Source of the DNA: Xiheimicrobium sp033763395
GTDB taxonomy: Bacteria > Myxococcota > Myxococcia > Myxococcales > Myxococcaceae
Assembly (NCBI GenBank): GCA_033763395.1
Contig: JANRKQ010000138.1
Location: forward strand, 1-64,000
Length of the DNA: 64,000 bases
Direction: 5' to 3'
This document shows, piece by piece, positions 1 to 6,322 of this stretch. Under the pieces are notes generated by a model, which saw only the letters and a program-made list of their open reading frames with translations, had not been told where the DNA came from and searched no databases. Within the stretch, counting starts at the first letter, position 1, and every line of letters begins with the position of its first letter. The translations under genes were made by a program, and so were the position numbers.

Positions 1-353
1 ACCTCGAACGTCTTGTCGAAGGCTCCGTCGTCGATGTCGAGCATGGGCCCGAAGTACGGGTTGGTGGCGGCGTTGTTCACCAGCACGTCGACCTTCCCGA
101 ACGCGTCGACGGCGGCCTTCACCAGGTTCACCACGTCGTCCTTCTTGCCCGTGTGCGTGGGCACGGCGAGCGCGCGGCCGCCCTTCTTCGTGATGGCGTC
201 TGCGACGGCGTGGAGCGCCTCGGGCTTGCGCGCGGCCAGCACCACGGCGGCGCCCGCGTCAGCGAAGGCATGCGCGATCGCCTCGCCGATGCCACGGGAG
301 GCGCCAGTGATGATGGCGGTCTTCGACTGGAGGTGGATGAGGGGAGTCGTCAT
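1..353 (-). CDS. SDR family oxidoreductase (3' end outside window)
   Basis: Reading leftward from the ATG at 353, the translation begins MTTPLIHLQSKTAIITGASR and has the TGASRGIG dinucleotide-binding glycine motif at about residues 15-22. NNAAT follows at about residue 93, the NNAG-equivalent that stabilises the Rossmann sheet. These are hallmarks of classical short-chain dehydrogenases using NAD(P)H. Only about 117 N-terminal residues lie inside the window, so the catalytic YxxxK is off the edge and the substrate cannot be predicted. It has its own start and no close partner on its strand in this window. Confidence 0.88.
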   Translation of the reverse strand, partial: MTTPLIHLQSKTAIITGASRGIGEAIAHAFADAGAAVVLAARKPEALHAVADAITKKGGRALAVPTHTGKKDDVVNLVKAAVDAFGKVDVLVNNAATNPYFGPMLDIDDGAFDKTFE

Positions 354-399
354 GGGCTGAGGGTTCTACCCCGGGTTGGAGCGCCGCCCCACGTCCCGC

Positions 400-702
400 T
401 CAGGTCCGCTGCTTCTTCCGGGGGCGCTTGCCCTGTCCCCGAGGCCCACGCCTGGAAGGAGATTTCGACTTCGACGAGGTGCTCGGGCCTTTCGCTCCAG
501 GTGAGGGCTCGGGTTGGCTGGCGAGCCAGTCGAAGAAACGAGTCAATTCCGGCGGTGTCACCGGAGGGATCCATCTCGGAAGGGGAGCGGATCTGTCGGG
601 CGGCGGCTCGCCAGCCGACTTCAGCTTTGCGAGAGCCTTGCGCCGTATGCGCTCGACCTCGCGCCGGATGGATCTGAACGGATCGGTCGATTGACGCTTC
701 AC
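400..702 (-). CDS. Small basic hypothetical protein
   Basis: A 100-residue reading frame starts at GTG 702, preceded by an AGAGGA ribosome-binding site about 5 bases upstream. The N-terminal half looks helical and charged (FRSIRREVERIRRKALAKLK). The middle is Pro-rich with a WIPPVTPPELTRFFDWL segment, and the C-terminus is a very basic, low-complexity tail rich in Ser, Arg and Lys. I recognise no family. The tail suggests a nucleic-acid contact, but that is inference. The gene lies downstream of rarA on the same strand, separated by a strong hairpin at 724-755. It could still be a chance frame in GC-rich DNA; the well-placed RBS and the non-repetitive N-terminus argue for a real gene. Confidence 0.5.
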   Translation of the reverse strand: MKRQSTDPFRSIRREVERIRRKALAKLKSAGEPPPDRSAPLPRWIPPVTPPELTRFFDWLASQPEPSPGAKGPSTSSKSKSPSRRGPRGQGKRPRKKQRT

Positions 703-723
703 GCAATCCTCTCGACTTGCCTC

Positions 724-755
724 GGTGCTTCACCTGGAAGCACCGCTTCCAGGTG
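724..755. promoter_or_regulatory. Overlapping, mutually exclusive hairpins after rarA
   Basis: Positions 731-741 (CACCTGGAAGC) are the exact reverse complement of 745-755, with a 3-base ACC loop. Positions 724-731 (GGTGCTTC) also pair perfectly with 737-744 (GAAGCACC). The two stems share bases, so only one can form at a time. The element sits between the rarA stop (791) and the next minus-strand start (702). Neither side has a U-tract, so it is not a textbook intrinsic terminator. A terminator, processing site or attenuator is possible. Confidence 0.6.
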
Positions 756-790
756 ACTTCGCTCGCCGGTGAACCCTTCACCTGTGGCGT

Positions 791-2131
791 TCACCCGTCG
801 CTGCCGGGTTCGATGGGGGCGCGCTGGGCGAGGAGTTGCTCGAGGCGCTCGCGGTGCGCCTTCTCTTCGCCGCTGTCGGACGGGTGGAAGAACCGCTCGC
901 CGCGCAGCCCCTCGGGCAGGCCCTGGTCGGGCGTGAAGTGCCCCTCGAAGTCGTGCGGGTACTGGTAGCCCGAGCCGTAGCCGAGCGATTTCATCAGCTT
1001 CGTCGGGGCGTTGCGCAGGTGCATCGGCACCGGGAGCGGGCCGTGCTTCACCACCGCCTCTCTCGCCTTCGCGTACGTCGTCAGCGCGGTGTTCGATTTG
1101 GGCGCCATCGCCAGGTACGTCACGGCCTGCGTGAGCGGCAGCGTGCCCTCGGGCAGGCCCATGAGTTCGACCGCCTGCAGCGCCGAGACCGCCACCTGGA
1201 GCGCGCGGGGGTCGGCGTTGCCCACGTCTTCGCTCGCGAAGATCACCATGCGGCGCACGATGAAGCGCACGTCTTCGCCGGACTCGACCATGCGCGCCAG
1301 CCAGTACACGGCGGCGTCGGGGTCCGATGCGCGCATCGACTTGATGAAGGCCGAGATGACGTTGAAGTGCTCCTCGCCGGACTTGTCGTAGAGCAGCGTG
1401 CGCTGCTGCATCGCTTCTTCGGCCGAGGCCTTCGTCACCCTGGCCCCGCCGTGCTGGGCCGCGACCTCGAGGGCGGTGAGCGCGCGCCGGGCGTCTCCGG
1501 CCGCCATCATGGCGATGAAGGCCACCGCGTCGTCGTCGACAGAGACCGAGCCGCCCAGGCCGCGGGCGTCGTCGATGGCCCGTCGCAACACCCCGCGCAG
1601 CTCGTCTTCTTCCAGGCCCCGCAGGGTGAGCACGCGCATTCGCGAGAGCAGCGCCGCGTTCACCTCGAACGACGGGTTCTCGGTGGTGGCGCCCAGCAGC
1701 GTGATGGTGCCCTTCTCGACGTGGGGCAGCAGCGCGTCCTGCTGGCCCTTGTTGAACCGGTGGATCTCGTCGACGAACAGGAGCGTGCGCTTGCGGTTGA
1801 GCTTCCAGCGCTCCTCCGCGCGCGCCACGGCCTCACGCAGGTCCTTCACGCCTGAGAGCACCGCCGAGACGGCTTCGAAGTGCGCGCCGGTGGCGTTGGC
1901 GATGACACGGGCGAGCGTGGTCTTCCCGGTGCCGGGTGGCCCCCAGAAGATCATCGAGGGCACCTGGTCCTGCTCGATGGCCCGGCGCAGGAGCTTGCCG
2001 GGGCCGGTGAGGTGCTCCTGCCCGACGTACTCGTCGAGGGTGCGGGGGCGCATGCGCTCGGCCAGCGGGGCGCGCGCCTGGGCCTCGGTGGTGGCGGCGT
2101 GGTCGAACAGGTCCACGGAGGCCTTGTACAC
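791..2131 (-). CDS. rarA: Replication-associated recombination protein RarA (MgsA-type AAA+ ATPase)
   Basis: This 446-residue protein matches the RarA/MgsA/WRNIP1 family in length and motifs. It starts with the family signature PLAERMRPRTLDEYVGQEHL. Walker A GPPGTGKTT lies near residue 64, Walker B LLFVDEIHRFNKGQQD near 117, and sensor-1 LLGATTENPSF near 147. The MgsA tetramerisation region is C-terminal (GYGSGYQYPHDFEGHF). RarA is a clamp-loader-like ATPase that acts at stalled replication forks with SSB and the replisome. It is encoded divergently from guaB1 with about 45 bases between the starts, so the two promoters must overlap or lie within the coding ends. The length is normal and no catalytic residue is missing. 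Confidence 0.96.
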   Translation of the reverse strand: MYKASVDLFDHAATTEAQARAPLAERMRPRTLDEYVGQEHLTGPGKLLRRAIEQDQVPSMIFWGPPGTGKTTLARVIANATGAHFEAVSAVLSGVKDLREAVARAEERWKLNRKRTLLFVDEIHRFNKGQQDALLPHVEKGTITLLGATTENPSFEVNAALLSRMRVLTLRGLEEDELRGVLRRAIDDARGLGGSVSVDDDAVAFIAMMAAGDARRALTALEVAAQHGGARVTKASAEEAMQQRTLLYDKSGEEHFNVISAFIKSMRASDPDAAVYWLARMVESGEDVRFIVRRMVIFASEDVGNADPRALQVAVSALQAVELMGLPEGTLPLTQAVTYLAMAPKSNTALTTYAKAREAVVKHGPLPVPMHLRNAPTKLMKSLGYGSGYQYPHDFEGHFTPDQGLPEGLRGERFFHPSDSGEEKAHRERLEQLLAQRAPIEPGSDG

Positions 2132-2175
2132 CCGAAGGGCCGTGGCTCCATGGGTGCGCTAAGTCACCGCGCTCC

Positions 2176-3612
2176 ATGCGCTTCCTCGACGACAAGCAGC
2201 CGCCCTACGAACTCACCTACAACGACGTCTTCATGGCGCCGACGCGCTCGGCCGTCGGTTCCCGCCACGAGGTCGACCTGCGCCCGCCCGCGGCCGTCGG
2301 GCTCACGCTCCCCCTCATCGTCGCGAACATGACGGCGGTGGCGGGCCGGCGCATGGCAGAGACCATCGCGCGCCGTGGCGGGCTCACCGTGCTGCCGCAA
2401 GACATCCCCCTCGACATCGTTCGACAGAATGTCGACTCCGTGAAGTCTCGACACCCGATCTACGAGACGCCAATCACCCTCAAACCGCACGAGACGATTC
2501 AGGAGGCGCTCAACCTCATCCACAAGCGCGCCCACGGCGTGGTGATCGTCGTCGACGAGGGCGACGTGCCCGTGGGCATCTTCACCGAGCACGACGCCGA
2601 GGGGCATGATCGCTTCACTCAGCTCCACCGCGTCATGTCGACCGAGTTGCTCTCGTTCGAAGAGGGGACGCCGCTCGAGACGATGTACGAGCGACTCGCG
2701 GTCAAGCGGCTCACCTGCGCCCCGGTGCTGCGCGGCGCCGCGCTGGTGGGCGTCGTCACGCGGAAAGGGGCGCTCCGCTCGACGCTCTACCAGCCGGCGC
2801 TCGACGCGAAGGGCCGGCTCGTCGTCGGCGCGGCGGTGGGCATCAGCGGCGATGTCGTGGGTCGCGCAAAGGCGCTGCTCGAGTTCGGGGTCGATCTGCT
2901 GGTGATCGACGCGGCGCACGGGCACCAGGCGAAGATGCTCGAGGCCATCGAAGCGGTGCGCGCGCTGTCACCGAGGGTGCCGTTGATGGCGGGCAACGTG
3001 GTGACCCGTGAGGGCACGGCGGATCTGGTGAAGGCCGGTGTCGACATCGTGAAGGTGGGCGTGGGGCCGGGCGCGATGTGCACCACGCGCATGATGACGG
3101 GGGTGGGGCGGCCGCAGTTCTCGGCCGTGCTCGACTGCGCCTCCGAGGCGCGGCGCCTGGGCAAGACGATCTGCGCCGACGGAGGCGTGCGGCATCCGCG
3201 CGACGTGGCCCTCGCGCTGGCCGCTGGCGCCGGCACCGTGATGATCGGCTCATGGTTCGCGGGCACCGCCGAGAGCGCCGCTGACCTCCGGCAGGACTCG
3301 AACGGCCGCTTCTACAAGGAGAACTTCGGCATGGCCTCGCAGCGCGCGGTGAAGGCCCGCACCCAGAAGGACTCGCTCTTCGAGCGCGCCCGCAAGGAGA
3401 TCTTCGAAGAGGGCATCAGCACCTCGCGCATGTACCTCGACCCGCAGCGGCCGGGCGTCGAGGACCTGGTCGATCACATCATCGCGGGCGTGAAGAGCGC
3501 CTGCACCTACGCCGGCGCCTCGACGCTCGAGGAGTTCCACCGCAACGCGCTGGTCGGCGTTCAAGGCGCGGCCGGCTTCGACGAGGGCAAGCCCGTGCGC
3601 CAGAGCTGGTGA
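2176..3612 (+). CDS. guaB1: GuaB1-type GMP reductase (IMP dehydrogenase-related, with CBS pair)
   Basis: This 478-residue TIM-barrel protein opens with YELTYNDVFMAPTRSAV, as in the GuaB1 (IMP_DH_rel_1) branch. A CBS pair is inserted at about residues 95-210. The nucleotide-binding loop GVGPGAMCTTRMMTGVGRPQ supplies the catalytic Cys, and DGGVRHPRDVALALAAGA binds phosphate. GuaB1 proteins were long annotated as IMP dehydrogenases; characterised actinobacterial members are CBS-regulated GMP reductases (GMP + NADPH to IMP + NH3), which recycle guanine nucleotides. Assignment to the reductase rather than the dehydrogenase branch rests on overall resemblance and is inference. It is divergent from rarA. 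Confidence 0.85.
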   Translation: MRFLDDKQPPYELTYNDVFMAPTRSAVGSRHEVDLRPPAAVGLTLPLIVANMTAVAGRRMAETIARRGGLTVLPQDIPLDIVRQNVDSVKSRHPIYETPITLKPHETIQEALNLIHKRAHGVVIVVDEGDVPVGIFTEHDAEGHDRFTQLHRVMSTELLSFEEGTPLETMYERLAVKRLTCAPVLRGAALVGVVTRKGALRSTLYQPALDAKGRLVVGAAVGISGDVVGRAKALLEFGVDLLVIDAAHGHQAKMLEAIEAVRALSPRVPLMAGNVVTREGTADLVKAGVDIVKVGVGPGAMCTTRMMTGVGRPQFSAVLDCASEARRLGKTICADGGVRHPRDVALALAAGAGTVMIGSWFAGTAESAADLRQDSNGRFYKENFGMASQRAVKARTQKDSLFERARKEIFEEGISTSRMYLDPQRPGVEDLVDHIIAGVKSACTYAGASTLEEFHRNALVGVQGAAGFDEGKPVRQSW

Positions 3613-3648
3613 CGCGGGCGCCGCCGAAGGGGCCTGCACTTCGTCTCC

Positions 3649-3680
3649 GTTGACTCGAGAATCAACCGGCGTGCTATCTC
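3649..3680 (+). promoter_or_regulatory. Candidate promoter/operator before the DUF849 gene
   Basis: TTGACT at 3650-3655 and TATCTC at 3675-3680 resemble sigma-70 -35 and -10 elements with a long 19-base spacer. The -35 is embedded in a dyad (GTTGA at 3649-3653, TCAAC at 3662-3666) around a CTCGAG centre. The proposed -10 lies close to the ATG at 3689, which would give a very short leader. This is pattern-based only. Confidence 0.3.
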
Positions 3681-3688
3681 GCCAGATC

Positions 3689-4576
3689 ATGGCGAACGAT
3701 CTCGCGGTGCTCACCTGCGCGCTGACCGGCGTGCTCACCGATCCCTCGCAGCACGGCGTGCCGGTGACACCGGAAGAGATGGCGAACGAGGCGCGACGCG
3801 CGCGTGACGCCGGGGCCTCGATCGTCCACGTGCACGTGCGCAACCAGGAGCCGGGCCTCGGCCGCTTGCCGAGCTGGGATCCCGACGACGCGCAGCGCGT
3901 GTGCGACGCCATTCGCGCCGAGTGCCCCGAGCTGATCATCAACCTCTCGACAGGGGTGGTGGGCCCCGACATCAGCGGGCCGGTCGCCTGCCTCGAGCGC
4001 GTGAAGCCCGAGATGGCGGCGCTGAACGCGGGCTCGCTCAACTACCTCAAGCTGCGCTCCAACAACGACTGGGCCTGGCCGCCCATGCTGTTCGACAACC
4101 CGGTCGAGAAGATCGAGGCGTTCGAGAAGGTGATGAAGGCCAATGGCATCGTCCCCGAGTGCGAGTGCTTCGACACCGGCATTCTGCGGAGCGTGGCGAT
4201 GTTCGCGCGGCGCGGCATGGTGCCCAACCCGCCGCACGTCTCGCTGGTCATGGGCGTCGAGTCGGGCATGCCGAACAAGCCGGCGTGGCTGCCGTTGCTC
4301 CTCGAGGAGATGCTGCCGGGCACCCACTTCCAGGTCATCGCCATCGGCCGGCAGGAGGTGTGGCGCCTGCATCAGACCTGCGCCGAGCTGGGCGGCGACC
4401 TGCGCACCGGCCTGGAAGACACGTTCTACCTGCCCGATGGTCAGAAGGCGGCGAGCAACGGCGCGCTCATCGAAGCGCTGGCCCAGGTGGCGAAGAACGC
4501 AGGCCGGAAGGTGGCGTCTCCCGACGAGGCCCGCACCCGCCTCGGGCTGCGGCCGCGGGCTTCAGTTTTTCCTTAA
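3689..4576 (+). CDS. DUF849 / beta-keto acid cleavage enzyme (BKACE) family
   Basis: The 295-residue product from ATG 3689 begins MANDLAVLTCALTGVLT, typical for the family. An in-frame ATG at 3650 would add 13 residues that fit no family start. VHVHVR near residue 45 provides the two Zn ligands, and the N-terminus carries the PVTPEEMANEA helix. BKACE enzymes such as 3-keto-5-aminohexanoate cleavage enzyme condense a beta-keto acid with acetyl-CoA, giving acetoacetate and a new CoA ester, using Zn and no other cofactor. Substrate specificity varies widely, and no lysine-fermentation genes are nearby, so the substrate is unknown. It ends 67 bases before the DUF309 gene on the same strand. Confidence 0.88.
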   Translation: MANDLAVLTCALTGVLTDPSQHGVPVTPEEMANEARRARDAGASIVHVHVRNQEPGLGRLPSWDPDDAQRVCDAIRAECPELIINLSTGVVGPDISGPVACLERVKPEMAALNAGSLNYLKLRSNNDWAWPPMLFDNPVEKIEAFEKVMKANGIVPECECFDTGILRSVAMFARRGMVPNPPHVSLVMGVESGMPNKPAWLPLLLEEMLPGTHFQVIAIGRQEVWRLHQTCAELGGDLRTGLEDTFYLPDGQKAASNGALIEALAQVAKNAGRKVASPDEARTRLGLRPRASVFP

Positions 4577-4642
4577 GACCGCGCGCACGTTTTTCAAAAG
4601 TCGTATTGGCCGCCGCGCGGACGTGTTTATCCCTCAGAGGCG

Positions 4643-5182
4643 ATGGCGAGCCCTGCGTTCGAGGTCAGCCTGCAAGCGGGTCGACGGCTCTTCGAGGCCG
4701 GGGCGTTCCACGCGGCGCACGAGGCCTTCGAGGACGGCTGGCGCGTGGTGCGCGGTGACGAGAAGCTCGTGCTCCAGGTCTTCGTGTTGTGGGTGGCGGC
4801 GCTGCACCAGCACGGGCAGGGCCGTGGCGGTGGCGCGCGGCGGCTGCTCGCGCGCGCTCTCGAGCGCCTCACGGCGGTGGCCGAGGCCTTCGATGGGGTC
4901 GATCTCGACTCGCTCAAGAGCGCCGTCATCGACACCTGGGGCCAGATCGTCTCGGGAGACGAGGTGCGGCCCGTGTGGCCCGCCGAGCTCCGCGCTGGGC
5001 CGGCGCTCGTCTCGCTCTTTCACGAGGCGCCGTGCCCGACGTGCGGCGAGCCGATGGCCCTCTCGATCGCTCCAGAGGACGCCGACGGCGCCTCGTACAT
5101 CGAGGATTGTGGTGTGTGTTGCCGGCCCTCGGCCGTGTCGGTCTCACGCGAGGGGGTGACGGTGAGGCGCCTCGATGCGTGA
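4643..5182 (+). CDS. DUF309 domain protein with C-terminal CPXCG zinc motif
   Basis: This 179-residue protein has an N-terminal DUF309-like helical domain at about residues 1-100 (GRRLFEAGAFHAAHEAFEDGW, then LQVFVLWVAALHQHGQGRGGGARRLL). A C-terminal Cys-rich segment follows (APCPTCGEPM near 132, then EDCGVCCRPSAV near 155) that resembles stand-alone CPXCG proteins. The CPTC...CGVCC arrangement could bind one zinc. No biochemical role is known to me for either domain. The pairing looks like a fusion of two small families that are usually separate. It lies about 60 bases upstream of the YqiJ-like gene. Confidence 0.75.
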   Translation: MASPAFEVSLQAGRRLFEAGAFHAAHEAFEDGWRVVRGDEKLVLQVFVLWVAALHQHGQGRGGGARRLLARALERLTAVAEAFDGVDLDSLKSAVIDTWGQIVSGDEVRPVWPAELRAGPALVSLFHEAPCPTCGEPMALSIAPEDADGASYIEDCGVCCRPSAVSVSREGVTVRRLDA

Positions 5183-5242
5183 GCAATCGGCTGCCGGGCC
5201 GGTCGTTTCGTCTGTCGGCGACGGGCGCCTCGTGGTCGACTC

Positions 5243-6148
5243 GTGAGCGCGATGGAAGGGTTCCTGCGAACGTTGCTCAGCTTTCCCGCGGTGCCGTTCA
5301 CCGTGATGCTGGGCATTTCCTTCCTCTACTGGCTCTTCGTCTTGCTCGGGGTGGTGGCCTTCGACGGTGACGGCGCGCTCGAAGGGGGCGTGAAGGCCGC
5401 AGGAGACGCGCTCACAGGCGGGGTGAAGGCCGCCGGCGACGCGGTGACGGGAGGGCTCAAGGGCGCGGTAGAGGCCGCGGGCGACGCCGTGACGGGCGGC
5501 GTGAAGGCCGCCGGAGACGCGGTGACTGGCGGACTCAAGGGCGCAGCAGAGGCAGCAGGCGACGCCGTGACGGGCGGCTCCAGGGACGCGGGGGCGTCGC
5601 TCGAGGGGGCTTCATCTGGGAGCGACGGCCTGTTCTCGGTGCTGGGCTTCGGCAAGGTGCCGACCACCATCTCGGGCAGCCTGCTGGTGTTCTTCGGCTG
5701 GGTCTTCACGATGTTCGGCTCGTCGTGGCTCGGCGCCGATGCAGGCCTCGCCGCGAAGTCGGGCGTCCTGCTTGGCTCGATGCTGCTCAGCTTCGTCTCG
5801 ACGTCGGTCGCCATTCGGCCCCTCATCAAGGCCTTTCACTCGGCGCCTCCGGCGCGGCGGCATCACTTCATCGGCAAGGTCTGTGAGATCACCTCGGGCC
5901 GCGTCGACGGGAGCTTCGGAACGGCCACCGTCGGTGACGGCGGCGCGGGGCTCAACCTGCACGTCGTCTGCGAGAAGGCCAACGGACTGAAGAAGGGCGA
6001 CAAGGCGCTCATCATCGGCTTCGACGAGGGCACCGAGACCTGGGAGATCGAGCCGATGGACTGGCTCGAGCCGCAAGAGCTCGAGGCGCTCAATGACCCG
6101 GAGCGCATCGGTCAGGTCATCTCGTCGCGTATGCGGACGCGCGGCTGA
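5243..6148 (+). CDS. YqiJ/NfeD-like OB-fold membrane protein with internal repeats
   Basis: The product is 301 residues from GTG 5243; ATG 5252 is an alternative start. A membrane segment at about 18-38 (FTVMLGISFLYWLFVLLGVV) is followed by a Gly/Ala-rich repeat region at residues 48-112. Two more hydrophobic segments lie at about 145-165 and 173-193. The C-terminal soluble part from about 205 (FIGKVCEITSGRVDGSFGTA) has the pattern of the OB-fold of YqiJ/NfeD proteins. YqiJ and NfeD partner flotillins in the bacterial inner membrane, and a flotillin is the next gene. The repeat insert between the first and second helices is not something I know from YqiJ and may be a spacer or assembly surface. 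Confidence 0.8.
   Translation: MSAMEGFLRTLLSFPAVPFTVMLGISFLYWLFVLLGVVAFDGDGALEGGVKAAGDALTGGVKAAGDAVTGGLKGAVEAAGDAVTGGVKAAGDAVTGGLKGAAEAAGDAVTGGSRDAGASLEGASSGSDGLFSVLGFGKVPTTISGSLLVFFGWVFTMFGSSWLGADAGLAAKSGVLLGSMLLSFVSTSVAIRPLIKAFHSAPPARRHHFIGKVCEITSGRVDGSFGTATVGDGGAGLNLHVVCEKANGLKKGDKALIIGFDEGTETWEIEPMDWLEPQELEALNDPERIGQVISSRMRTRG
5384..5578 (+). repeat. In-frame tandem repeats within the YqiJ-like gene
   Basis: This stretch encodes alternating units of the types VKAAGDAVTGG and LKGAVEAAGDAVTGG: five copies of (K/E)AAGDA(V/L)TGG joined by short linkers. The codons differ somewhat between copies, so the array is not a very recent duplication. The predicted peptide is amphipathic and Ala/Gly-rich. 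Confidence 0.85.
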
Positions 6149-6245
6149 TGGGCTGACGGCACGGGTCAAGCGCGAAACGACCGATCAAGGACTTCCGCAA
6201 GCACGAAATCGTTGAAGGGGCGGGGCGTGTCCTTCCCCGTCGAGC

Positions 6246-6273
6246 GCCGTGAGGAATCCGATTCCATCACGGC
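6246..6273. promoter_or_regulatory. Long interrupted palindrome upstream of flotillin
   Basis: GCCGTGAGGAATC (6246-6258) pairs with GATTCC (6260-6265) and, after one bulged A at 6266, TCACGGC (6267-6273), giving 13 paired positions around a single C. The core GGAATCCGATTCC is a perfect odd palindrome. It lies 50 bases before the flotillin ATG in the otherwise empty stretch 6149-6322. It could be a repressor operator or a 5' UTR hairpin. Confidence 0.55.
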
Positions 6274-6322
6274 GAAGGCGTGTCATCGTGGTGCCCAGAC
6301 GTTCCTGGGGAGGATGGGAAAC

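Noticed and set aside
4556..4580. GC-rich dyad followed by TTTTT at the end of the DUF849 gene, considered as a terminator
   Set aside because: The stem has a G-G mismatch and lies inside the coding end; pairing is too weak.
6160..6175. A possible sigma-54 (-24/-12) promoter before flotillin (CGGCAC...GC)
   Set aside because: GG and GC have the right spacing but the TTGC half is missing.
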